Source: Symbiodinium natans
Taxonomy: Eukaryota; Sar; Dinophyceae; Suessiales; Symbiodiniaceae
Assembly: GCA_905221605.1 (NCBI GenBank)
Contig: CAJNDS010002601.1
Coordinates: forward strand, 255,001-310,000
Length of the DNA: 55,000 nucleotides
Direction of reading: 5' to 3'
In this document: in pieces, positions 44,493 through 54,670 of the stretch
Layout: every line of letters begins with the position of its first letter
Position numbering within the stretch: the stretch's first letter is position 1
Program-made: the position numbers and the translations under genes
The notes under the pieces: model-generated
What the model was told of the DNA's origin: nothing
The model's database searches: none
The model's input: only the letters and a program-made list of their open reading frames with translations

Positions 44493-47400
44493 GTCGGGGC
44501 GAAGGCCATCGAGCATGGGTGGTGAAACACGTCGAGGCCTTCGCTTGGGGGTTCAGGGTTTAGGGTTTAGGGTTTAGGGTTTAGGGTTTAGGTGTAGGGT
44601 TTAGGGTTTAGGGTTTAGGGTTTAGGGTTTAGGGTTTAGGGTTTAGGGTTTAGGGTTTAGGGTTGACGGTTGAGGGTTGAGGGTTGAGGGTTGAGGGTCA
44701 GGGTACTTTTTCACCCAATACCAACTGTACTTATAACCCACTTAGGACCATATGACGGCACTTAAAAACCTTATAAGTGGGTTCTAAGTACAGTTATCAT
44801 TGGTCAATATGGACCATAGGCTCCAAGCGAGCGTGGGTGGTTGGGGGAGGTTAGGGCTTGGGGCGGTTGGGGCCTCGGAAGCCATGAACCCAGCGACTCT
44901 ACCTCGCCCTTTAAGTTTGGGGGGGGGGGGGGGGGGGGGGGGGGAAGGGGGACCCTTCTTAAAGATCCTCCAAGAGAATATAGGGGGCCATATTAGGGGT
45001 AGACGAAGGGAGCCTCTGAGGGGTACATCCTTAGGGATGTATCGTCAAGGCCCCACAACCACGAGTTCATCTGAAGCAGCCTTTGAGGTTCGTGGTACCC
45101 ATTAACCAGTTGTGCTGATAGCCCACTTATAAGCCCCTTAAGTGCCCTACTATGGTTATAATTACCCTAAACCCTAAACCCTGCACCCTAAACCCTAAAG
45201 GTAATTGTTCTGGCAGGCAAGATGGCCCACCTCGAAGCAACCCTCCACCAGCTGCGCCAAGAGGTGCTGCGATGGCTTCGGGGTGGGGGGCGGTTTGGTT
45301 CCCTAAACCCTAAACCCTAAACCCTAAACCCTAAACCCTAAACCCTAAACCCTAAACCCTAAACCCTACACCCGCCTTGTCTTAGGGTTAGGGAAGCCCA
45401 GATCCTTTGAAAGGAGCACTTGGGTTTTTCAGCGTTTCTCTGCCGGGCTTCGGCATCCTTGTCTTGGATGGTTCCCCAAAATAGGGATCCCCTTATCTAC
45501 CACCCCCCTCCCCCACCCAAGAACACAAAAAGACAAAACAAGTCATAAGGGCTTAGGGGGTAGGGTTTAGGGCATTATGAGGTGAACTACTATAGCCCTT
45601 ACTATCTTACTATAGGACCCCACCCCCTCAAAAACAAAAACAAAAAGGGGGGACCCTTAAACTACAGCAGAACCTCCAAAAGCGAGCACCTCTTAACCTG
45701 ATAGTAGATGAGTGCGTACACTTTACACTTTTTTTGGGATGCTATAATCCCCTTTAGAACTGAAAGTGTACACTTTTTTGAGGCCTATGAACTCAGCAAC
45801 GAAGTAACCTGAAGAGATGTCAGTTGTGTAGACCGTGAGCCCCGACCTGTCTTTGATTTTTGCAGAGCTTGCGGAGGTGGCCCTCCGGGACCATGAGATC
45901 AGCATGCTTGCCGCAACCCTGGTGCTTTCTTCGGCTTAGGAGGGTTTAGGGTTTAGGGTTTAGGTTTAGGGTTTAGGGTCTAGGGTCTAGGGTCTAGGGT
46001 TTAGGGTTTAGGGTTTAGGGTTTAGGGCTTCTTAGTAGTAGAGTAGATAACTTTTAGCCTTTTGGGGGGGGGGGGGGGGGGGGGTAGGGGTCAACCTTTC
46101 GTTCCCCTAGGTTACTGGACAACTCCCCTTAGGAAGGAAAGTGAAAGATCCAAGGGCAAAGGTCCGTGACGTTCCCCTAGGTTACTGGACAACTCTGGGT
46201 GTAGTTCCCTTAGGAAGGAGGCGCCCTTCTTTTTTTTGTATGAAAAAAACCCCAGGGGAAGATGAAAGATGTTTTCCAAGGGCTCTGAGGGAAGCATAGA
46301 CGTTCCGTGACGCAGGGGGCCTGCACGAGGGTTTTTGGAAGAGAGTCGTCGTCTTAACCAGGTCGGCTCGCTCAGCAAGCGCAACACCAAGGCCGCCAAA
46401 GAGGCGCCAAGAAAGGATGTGACCGGGGGTCCTAAGAACCCGAAGAACCCTAATTAAGAACCCTAAGAAACCTAAGAACCCTAAGAACCCTGGATCCGAA
46501 TTAATGTTCTAGTGCCGGATATACCTCATTCGCAGCCTCTGCGCGTAGCCATCGCGTCGAGGCCTTCTACGATGTTCACATCTCCCTCCCCCTGCCCTCC
46601 CGAGCACGGATTACCAAACAGGAAGGAGTTGAGGGATAGCCCTTGACCCTAAACCTAGTTTGGCGAACCCCAAACCGGGGGGGGGGGGGGGGGGGGGGAG
46701 GGGTGTAGGAATGGACGAGGCTCCTAGTTCTATCGTCCCCTTCAGAACGTGTTGCTAATCCAAAACACCGGAAAACATTAGATATCTTCTAATATGTATG
46801 TATGTGTATATATATATATATATATTTATTTATTTATTTATATACATATATAATTTCTCTGGGGTGTGGGTTAAGGGTGTCGGGTGCAACCCCAAACTTT
46901 AAACCAGTTAGGGGTCTCGGGCGCCGCACCCGTAGGCGGCGCACGCCGGCCCAGTCTTCATCCAAGCTCCGCAAGCGGCCCCGCAAGCGGCCCCTAGTGG
47001 ACCTAGCGAGCCAGGCAAGGGCCTGTTCAAGACCTGCTTTAGGGGGTAGGGTTAGGGTTTAGGGTCTGTAGGGTTGTTGCACAAGATGTTGCAAAAAGGG
47101 TTTAGGGTCGAGGGTGCTCTCAAGCCTTAGTCCTTCAAAGTGCAAGCCCTGTAAGCCCGAAGCAAGTGAGGCTGGCTAGTAAGAATCGCAATAGTCGGAA
47201 TACTAGCAATAATAGTGAGACTAGTAAGACCAGTGTAGCCCCTTCCTTGTGGATAATGGTGGATTATGAGAGGCCCAGTACGAGGGGACCCTTCACGCCC
47301 AGGCCCACGGGCCTCAACCCTACATCGTTGGCTCCTCCATCGGGGCCCATTTCTTTGGAGTTGTACTTGCTTAGGGTCAGGGTTTAGGCGGGGGTCTCGG

Positions 47401-49373
47401 TCCCATTGAATGAGAATGGTATCTTGGGCTGCTCCTGTACTACACTTCGTGACTTTGCAACTCGCAGCCATCTTACCAGTTCGAGTGGCCCATCTTCGAC
47501 TTTAGCTTCGCCCCCGGCAAGCGCGACAAATGCAACGCGACCTCTCAATCTTCACTGCCGAGTCAAAGCCTCCTAAACCCTAGACCCTAAACCCTAAACC
47601 CTAAACCGTCTTCACTGCCCAGTCTGGGGAAGCCTTGCTTGAAGTTGGGCTCCGAAGTCCTCAACCCGGATTTCAAGGTGGCAGAATCGTTGCCGGCCAG
47701 TTGCAAAAGGGTTTAAGGTGTGGAGTTTTGGGGTTTGTGGTTTAGGGCTTAGTCTTTTTGCCTAAAAAAACTCCTAAACCCTGAACCCTGAACCCTGAAC
47801 CCCAGGACGCCATGTTAGCGTTCAGAACTTGCAGGCAGGGGAGGTCCTCCAGCGGCACCGTCGGAACCTCGTCAGTCACCAGGCCGGGGTTTGGGGCACC
47901 AGTGGTTTTAGGGTTTAGTGAGCGGTTTTAGGGTTAGTGCGCAGGGTTTAGGGTTCAAGGGTTCAAGGGTTCAAGGGTTCAAGGGTTCAAGGGTTCAAGG
48001 GTTCAAGGGTTCAAGGGTTCAAGGGTTCAAGGGTTTAAGGGTTCAAGGGTTTAAGGGTTTAAGGGGGTGGGGGGGGTTTAGGGTTTAGGGCACGGGGGTC
48101 TAGGGATTAGGGTTTAAGGCTGAGCATCCCTGAGCTTAGAGCCATCGTCTTGACTCCAGGGTGTCTAAGATCTTGGGCCTTCGTTTTGAAATTAGGGTTT
48201 AAGGGTTTACGGCTTAGGGCTTAGGGCTTAGTGTTTAGGGCTTAGTGTTTAGGGTTTAGGGCTAGGGTTTGGGGTTTAGGGTTTAGGGCTTAGGGGTTTT
48301 TAGGGTTTGGGGTTTCGGGAGGGTTTGGAACCAAACAGTGCATGGAAGCAAGGGTGTTGAGACTCATGCATGTCAGCAGTGCATAACCAGTTGGAATAAA
48401 GGTAAGAGTCATGTTTAATCTGTCAACGGGTGCCCTAAACCCTGAAACCTGAACCCTAAACTCTACACCCTAAACCAGCTAGGCGGGTGGAAAAAAAGGA
48501 AAACTAAACCCTAAACCCGGTGATTCTCTAAGTCATGCTGGCTTTTGGGGCCAACGCTAAAGTTCCTAAGATTACATCGTATTGTAAGAGGCTCAAAAGG
48601 GAACATGATTTCGAGACCCAAAGTATGTGCAGTACTTGGGTTTAGGTTTAGGGTTGCCTGCTGCAAAACGGTTTAGGGTTTAGGGCACGAAGGCTCTACG
48701 CCTCCAGATGCAGCAGCTCTTCTCCTAGACAGGAACAAGGCGCGAAATGCAACTGGAAAGCCCAAACCCAGCAAACCTCTAAATCCGACAGCCTCTGCTG
48801 TTGACAGCCCTTACCCCTGCCGTACACCATCTTACGTGTTTAGTCTGATGTTCACGATAAACTCCGGAAGCCAATGCTTAAACCCGAAGCCCGACAGAAG
48901 TGTTCAAGCTTTTAGGCTGTAGCTTTGTCATAGCGGGGTAACCAATGTGCATGTTTAAGGGCACTTAAACTCAATAAGGCATAGAAATTTGAATTTTCAT
49001 GCTATCCCAACCATGAAGCAGGTAATTAGGGCGTTTCGCGTTTCCACTCGCAGCAGTCCGAGCAACTTACCGACGTTGACAAGCGACACAGAAATAACAA
49101 ATGTCTTAGCGAAGGTAACCCCCCCCCCCAAACAAAAATATATAATAACAGTAATAATAATAATACATATATATATATAGTCTCAACCGCCAACCCTCAA
49201 TCCTAAGCCCCCCCCCCCCCCCCCCCTAAACCCGAAACCCTCAACCCTAAACCCTAAACCCCCTCCGACATGAGTGGCTCCCCAGCACTCAAAAAACGAG
49301 GCCTTCGACGCCTTCCGGAAGTCGGTCCGTCGACTTGAGACCTTGGACGAAGGCCCTTTTGGGCTCTTATATC

Positions 49374-49404
<31 letters not shown>

Positions 49405-52400
49405 GACAATGTATATATGTATATGAATTTCATATATATATATATATATATATATAGCATCAAGCACACATAAATATATAAGTGTGGTGTTTTGAGAAAG
49501 TTCTGGGTGTGTCTGCTGATGTCCTCGTGTATAGCTGTATTCAAGCGTGCGCCGTAAGACAGTCTAGGGTGTTGTTGTTGCTCTTTTCTTGAGCAGATAT
49601 GTAACGAATGTGTATAAAATGTTTGTATATGAGCTCGACCATTTCCGAAGAGCTGTTGCTTCTCCAATGTTGGTGGAGTTGCCGTGTCTTCCTAAACGAG
49701 TCTCATTAGCGATTTCATGACAGGGCATCCCTCACGGCTTCCCCTCCCGACAAACTGAATAGCTGGCATGGTTTAGGGTTTAGGGGTTTAGGGGTTAGGG
49801 GTTCAGGGGTTTAGGGGTTCAGGGGTTTAGGGGTTCAGGGGTTTAGGGGTTTAGGGGTTTAGGGTTTAGGGGTTTAGGGGTTAGGGGTTTAGGGGTCTAG
49901 GGGTGTAGGGGTTTAGGGGTTTAGGGGTTTAGGGGATGCAGTTGCCAGAGACATACTCAAGAAAGCTGGTATTTTCAGAGAAGCAGCGTTTCAGTTCGGC
50001 TGTCTCATGGCTTTGTAGTAGAGTAGATAAACTTTAACCTTTTTTAGGTAGGATAATTCCTATAATTCCCAAAGGTTAACTTCTAGTTTCCCTTGGTTAC
50101 TGGACAACTAAGATGGGCAGGTAAGAGATGCAAGGACTTCGCAGCAAGATTTGACCAGGCTCTCTAGACGAAAGGCGCCACTCGACTACGTAGTCGAGTT
50201 GTGCATTGCTTCCTTCTGTAGCAAGCCTAGAAGGCATGGCTGAGAAGCCTGATCCAGGTGCAGAAGTAGGAGCATTCATCACTCTCAAACCAGCCGGTCA
50301 TCCCTTAAGAGTTGTGTGGATATGGCATGCATAAACTGTATCAGATTCCCTAAGACCCTAAACCCTAAACCCTAAACCCTAAACTTCAGCAAGGACGCGA
50401 GGCCATGAAGCACCTGGTGACAGAAGCAAAGGAGCTAGGCGACCGCGCAAACGCGAGGTCCTCAGCATTCTTGCGCTGATGTAACCAGGCGATTCCACAA
50501 CCCTCCTAACCGCAACGTGAACAGTTGAGAACCTTTAACCTTGTTTGAGTAGTATAACCCCTATAAATTCCCAAAGGTTAACCTTTAGTTTCCGTAGGCT
50601 ACTGGACAGCTCCTCACATGTTTGTCGCTGTTGCATAGCCGTGTGTACACATGCTTGGACTGCTGTGCCGCCAGCCTGCTCGCACAACTCGTCCCTCCCT
50701 TGAAAACAAGACAAGAAAAGCTCCTGATCAAGGTAGGCCCTTGGGACATGTCATATCTTCCCTTATTGGGTTTAAGAGGCTCATGTCCAGTAATATCTTT
50801 CGGAGGGTTTTTGAAGGGGCCATCCTCGAATACACCCGGTGATTCAACTGCGTCGGGACTGGCTCGTGAGGCTTCCAGGAGTGTGGTCCAGGCAATACAG
50901 AAGAAGATCGAGAAGGCAGCACTCATGGGAAGGGGGCCTTCTGCCGGGTTTGGGGTCTAGGGTTCAGGGATGTTTGGGCACCGGAGGGTTTGGGGCGATT
51001 GACAACTAGGGTTTGGGGTTTAGGGTTTAGGGTTTAGGGTTTAGGCCAAATAGCGCATGGCGAGCTTTTGTCACTCAGCGGTAGCTTTGCCAGCCCAGAG
51101 CATTCCAGGACGGGCTGTTATACCCTCTAAGCCCCTAAAAAGGTGCTTTAGAGGGTTGACTATGGGGATTATAGGGCCTAATAGCCCATCCTGGTTACCA
51201 TTGAAGCCGTCAGTTGCATCATATCGCGGGGCATCCGGACAAACACTCTATCCCCCTTGGGAATTATTCTTTTATTTTTGTTTATACAAAACCCAAACAA
51301 GGCATTAGAAATGTTATTTTATTAAGGTTCTACGTGGAGTATAGAACACCCTGCCGACGTCTTGGAACAACGCTTCAGGGCTCAGATCTTGTTGGCCAAA
51401 CGTCACTTCCCTGTCGCTGGCCCTTGCGGTAGCACGAACGGAGACATGTACTTCTTAGTAGCTGAGTGAGCACACTTTACACTTTTTGGGATACTAGAAT
51501 CCCCCATAGAACTGAAAGTGTACCCTTTTTTGGGGCTTATGAACCCTAAACCCTAAACCCTAGACCCTAGACAGCCCCAACACTGAAATCCCTGCAGCGC
51601 AAAGGCACCCTTAGAAGCCCCCATGAATCCTGCAAGCCTCCAAGACCCCAAGCCCTGTGAGCCTCAATCCCTAGATTCCCTGTCTAGGATTTAGGGTTTA
51701 GGGTTCAGGGTTCAGGGTTCAACGGCCCAAAACGCGCATCCACCGTAGGAGATGCTTGGCCGGGTCATGGGGAGCGCGCCCCACGATCCCTCGACCAAGG
51801 TGACGACCTCGGGCTTGCGGGTTTAGGGGGGTTTAGGGTCGACCGTACTGCCCACCGACTAGACAAGAATCTGAAAAGGGTTTAGGGTTAAGGGACGGAT
51901 GGGAGGGCGGAGGGACTTGAGAAGCATATTTAGAGGATCGAGACGGACTCTTTCTGACGTGTTTGGCGGTCGAGGTATGCGGGTTCGGAGAGGACAAAAT
52001 TTAAAAGAATCTAACCCCTACCACCCAATTTAGGGTTTAGGGTTTAGGGAATGTTTTCATTCTTTGGGGGCTCTTCAGCAAATCGTAGGAGGGCCTGCGG
52101 CGGCCAAGGGAAATGCAGCTTTGCAGGCCTAGGGGAATTTGACAGCATGTCCACAGCTCCCCTGAACCCCTAAACCCTAAACCCCAACCCCCAAACCCCA
52201 AACCCCAAACCCCAAACCCCAAACCCCAAACCCCAAACCCCAAACCCCAAACCCTAAACCCTAAACCCTAAACCCTAAACCCTCTCGACTCACAAAAAAC
52301 ATCACTCTCTTCTTGGTCATGGCTCAGTCTTCCACTCTGCAGAATGAGCAACTTGCAGGAGAACGCGATGCCGCCAACCTCGCCAGAGGCCTCTTGGGAG

Positions 52401-54503
52401 TGTTTTAGGGTTTAGGGTTTAGGGTTTAGGGTTTAGGGTTTAGGGTTTCGGGTGGGGAACACGGACAGCTTGGAGAGCGACTGGCTCCGGCAAGGTCAGT
52501 GTACACAGTGTTCCAACTTATCCTGTTTGACAGTGTGCCGAGTGAGCGGCTGCTATGAGTCCAGTGCTTAGCAGTTGCTCGGCAGTTTTCGATGGTGCAT
52601 GGGAATCTGGCTTGCCTTCAGTCCAGTGGCAAAAAAGGGTTTAGGGTGAGCGCACGGTGCCTGACATGCCTCCAGGACCCAACGATGTTTTGTATATCAA
52701 GGATTTTGCCACCCGGCCTGGCCATAGACCTGACTTGTGTATAGCAGGGCCTCCACAAAACCCTAAATCCTAAACAACCCTAAAACCTAAACCCTGAACC
52801 CTAAACCCTAAACCCTGCTGACCTCTTCTGATATTTTCGAGAGTTTCGCGAACGATGAAGGTCACGGCGCTGAATCGAGAGATGGAGGCGCGCGGGCGCC
52901 AAGGGTTCAGGGCTCAAGTTGCAACACGCTCTTGCGGGAATCTGCGGCGAAATTTCGAAACGTCTGGCGACCAGAAACCCGAACCCTAAACCCTAAACCC
53001 TTCTCCCTAAACCCTAAACCCTAAACCCTAAACCCTAAACCCTAAACCCTTCTCCCCTTTGGGTTTTGGGGGGCTGGGACGCCCTGGGCCCCACGCAGGA
53101 GCAGATCTCGACCTACAAGAAGTGCATGGAGAGATTGAAGGTGGTCACTGACCTCAGAATGCCCTGCCGGGGTTTGACCAGGATGGGCTATTAGGGCCCT
53201 ATAATCCCCATAGTCAACCCTAGGGTTTAGGGTTTAGGGTTTAGGGTTTAGGGTTAAGGGCCTTTTTAGGGGGCTTATAGGGTATAACAGCCCGTCCTGG
53301 GATGTCCAGAGTTCCGGGTTTCAGGAGGACTGGCAGCAAGAAGCCACTTTGGCTGGTCCTCGAGTGCAAGAAAATGTTCTTAGAGGCAAGAACCGAGGCC
53401 CCTGTGCTGTACACTCCAGCCGCAGCTCTTTATCCTAGGGGCTGGGTAGGTAGCCTTTTTGGCTACAAAGAATCCTACTCTATAGGCAAGGCTCACTTTT
53501 TTTGGGACTGGGGAATTCAGCCCCCTAATTACCCACCTTGGGATGTTCCCCCTTATGGTAACAGTCCTTAATAGGGATTATAGCACCCTCTATTATAATC
53601 CCTATTAAAGACTGTTCATCCCAACACCCACCTGAGGTGAAAGCTGAAATTGATCGGTACAAGGCTGCATCTCAGGAAAACAACGTGGGGCTCTCGGACT
53701 CCAGCGGTTGGCCCTGTAGCATATTCTATTCGGTTCATGGGCAGCTATAAGCAGGATTATGAGTCGGGTAGACTGAAGGTATCTATAGCCCTGCTGATAC
53801 CTTCCAATGAACCTCCAAGTGTTTTCTAAACCCGAAACCCGAAACCCTAAACCCTAAACCCTAAACCCTCCAAGTAGCACTGTGGAGAATCGCGTCTCGG
53901 TGCCCAAACGCGCTGTTCCAGGGCTCCGGGGCTCCCGCGTCGGGTTTGCCCTGGCCGGTTCACATAGTGGTTCTCAGCGTCAGGCTTTAGGTTTAGGGTT
54001 TAGGGTTTAGGGTTTAGGGATGTTTAGGGATGTTTAGGGATGTTTAGGGATGTTTAGGATTTAGGGTTCAGGGTTCAGGGTTTAGGGTCCAGGGTTCAGG
54101 GTTCAGGGTAGTTGCATGCGTCCTCAATATGGTCCCTAGCCTCCTTTTAAGGGCCCCTTTTTTTCTAATTTTGTATGGGATATGCAAGGGGTCCCCTTTT
54201 ACGGGCCCACACTATGGGACCATCAAACTACCCTGAGACCTGATATCCGAAATTTAGGGGGGTTTAGGGTTTAGGTTTAGGGGGCCGTAGACTGGGGGGC
54301 TGGGGGGGTGGGGGTGGGGGGTTGGGGGTGGGGGTGCAAGGTGCAGAGTGTGGCAGGTTTAGGGTCCTGGGCTCGGCATGTTGTTTGGTGGTGGGGGGGG
54401 GGGGGGGGGGGGGTTTCCCATTATACGAAGCCTTAAACCCTAAACCCTACACCCTAAACCCCAACCCCAAACCCTAAACCCTACACCCTAAAAAAACCGT
54501 ATT

Positions 54504-54540
<37 letters not shown>

Positions 54541-54585
54541 GCAGACTTGGCTCAGTGCCAGGGCCGCTTGCAGCGGGACTTCGAG
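44493..54585 (+). CDS. Coiled-coil-rich protein gene, about 20 small exons, unrecognised, open at the right
   Basis: Exon candidates: 44493-44518, 45217-45263, 45877-45921, 46362-46418, 46562-46621, 46936-47014, 47806-47882, 49022-49114, 49301-49352, 49933-49968, 50121-50158, 50394-50457, 50879-50928, 51380-51428, 51749-~51802, 52359-~52397, 52861-52887, 53099-53140, 53325-53354, 53637-53675, 54562-54585. The run 45217-50158 joins in one phase. So do 50394-50928 and 52861-54585. The bridges between these blocks are unresolved, so two genes are possible. Peptides are charged and helix-prone: MAHLEATLHQLRQEVALRDH, AFDAFRKSVRRLETLDE, EAMKHLVTEAKELGDRA, VVQAIQKKIEKAALM, EQISTYKKCMERLK, VKAEIDRYKAASQ. 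An Ala/Pro/Gln-rich stretch lies at 46936-47014. A structural or ciliary coiled-coil protein would fit, but no family is recognised. Confidence 0.55.
44550..44700 (+). repeat. TTTAGGG then TTGAGGG array
   Basis: About sixteen TTTAGGG units followed by five TTGAGGG units. Confidence 0.92.
44706..44829. mobile_element. Family C2 MITE
   Basis: AACTGTACTTATAACCCACT and AGTGGGTTCTAAGTACAGTT form a long internal inverted repeat; the right end is GGCTCCAAGC. Confidence 0.7.
44920..44945. repeat. Poly-G tract
   Basis: G run of about 24. Similar runs lie at 46064-46084, 46678-46698, 54390-54412 and 54508-54538. Confidence 0.85.
45087..45160. mobile_element. Family C2 half copy joined to a CCCTAAA tract
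   Basis: Starts TGAGGTTCGTGGTACCC and is cut off at TATAATTACCC, where CCCTAAA repeats begin (to 45199). GGTAATT follows the repeats as an inverted echo of AATTACC. Confidence 0.6.
45300..45369 (-). repeat. CCCTAAA array
   Basis: Nine to ten perfect units in the intron after exon 45217-45263. Confidence 0.92.
45703..45802. mobile_element. Family A-related MITE (subfamily with ACACTTT arms)
   Basis: TAGTAGATGAGTGCGTACAC start, arms TACACTTTTTTTGGGATG and GAAAGTGTACACTTTTTTG. A second copy lies at 51452-51545. Confidence 0.65.
45941..46026 (+). repeat. TTTAGGG array with TCTAGGG block
   Basis: TCTAGGG variants cluster in the middle. Confidence 0.9.
46030..46124. mobile_element. Family A MITE with internal poly-G
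   Basis: CTTAGTAGTAGAGTAGATAA at left and GTTACTGGACAACT at right, with a G run of about 21 in the middle. A second right-end piece lies at 46170-46194. Confidence 0.75.
47938..48066 (+). repeat. GGGTTCAA octamer array
   Basis: About fourteen 8-bp units, drifting to GGGTTTAA at the right end; an expanded length variant of the telomere-type repeat. Confidence 0.92.
48923..49021 (+). mobile_element. Introner-like element, family I copy 2
   Basis: About 99 bases matching copy 1. It ends CCATGAAGCAG exactly at the inferred acceptor of exon 49022-49114, a 31-codon exon joined in phase on both sides. Confidence 0.8.
49365..49458. repeat. TA microsatellites
   Basis: Two (TA)n blocks after exon 49301-49352. 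Confidence 0.85.
49771..49935 (+). repeat. TTTAGGGG octamer array ending at an exon
   Basis: About twenty TTTAGGGG/TTCAGGGG units. The last TTTAG|GGG junction is the inferred acceptor of exon 49933-49968. Confidence 0.88.
50014..50112. mobile_element. Family A MITE
   Basis: GTAGTAGAGTAGATAAAC at left, GGTTACTGGACAACTAAG at right. It lies in the intron before exon 50121, ending eight bases before the acceptor. Confidence 0.8.
50523..50611. mobile_element. Family A MITE
   Basis: GAGAACCTTTAACCTTG and CCCAAAGGTTAACC arms, right end GGCTACTGGACAGCT. Confidence 0.7.
50744..50834 (+). repeat. Family G copy, uninterrupted
   Basis: Serves as the empty-site reference for 36250-36400 and 39143-39262. 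Reads through TTGGGTTTAAGAGGCTCATG without a telomere-type tract. Confidence 0.8.
51105..51195. mobile_element. Family H MITE, intact copy
   Basis: Terminal inverted repeats CCAGGACGGGCTGTTA and TAATAGCCCATCCTGG. It is the empty-site partner of 53177-53300; the eight bases at 51144-51151 (TGCTTTAG) are what the other copy lacks. Confidence 0.92.
51247..51344. mobile_element. Family D element with 5-bp target duplication
   Basis: Ends TCTATCCCCCTTGGGAAT and GGTTCTACGTGGAGTATAG. AACAC flanks both sides (51242-51246 and 51345-51349). Confidence 0.75.
51452..51545. mobile_element. Family A-related MITE, second copy of the ACACTTT subfamily
   Basis: CTTAGTAGCTGAGTGAGCAC start and GAACTGAAAGTGTACCC inner arm, closely matching 45703-45802. 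CCCTAAA repeats replace the extreme right end. Confidence 0.65.
52165..52274 (-). repeat. CCCCAAA then CCCTAAA array
   Basis: About nine CCCCAAA units followed by five CCCTAAA units. Confidence 0.92.
53177..53300. mobile_element. Family H MITE in inverted orientation, carrying a TTTAGGG tract
   Basis: Same element as 51105-51195 on the other strand, with few changes outside the centre. Bases 53222-53260 (39 bp of TTTAGGG-type repeat) stand in place of eight bases. Confidence 0.92.
53537..53625. mobile_element. Palindromic MITE, family B copy 6
   Basis: CTTGGGATGTTCCCCCTTAT arm, inner AATAGGGATTATAG / CTATTATAATCCCTATT, shortened right arm ending CATCCCAAC. Lies in the intron before exon 53637. 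Confidence 0.8.
53732..53820. mobile_element. Family C MITE, truncated at left
   Basis: GGTTCATGGGCAGCTATAAG start and CCAATGAACCTCCAAGT end. Confidence 0.7.
54010..54060 (+). repeat. GGGATGTTTA decamer array
   Basis: Four 10-bp units next to TTTAGGG units; a third length class of variant repeat. Confidence 0.9.
54128..54222. mobile_element. MITE-like inverted-repeat element
   Basis: ATGGTCCCTAG at left and CTATGGGACCAT at right, with TAAGGGCCCC / ACGGGCCCA inside. Confidence 0.65.
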
Positions 54586-54638
54586 GCGCCTCGAAGAACA
54601 ATTGGGATGTTTAAGGTTTAGGGTTTAGGGTTTAGGGT

Positions 54639-54670
<32 letters not shown>

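Noticed and set aside
47483-47545. Exon-like segment FEWPIFDFSFAPGKRDK
   Set aside because: Its acceptor lacks the following G, and exons 46936 and 47806 join in phase without it.
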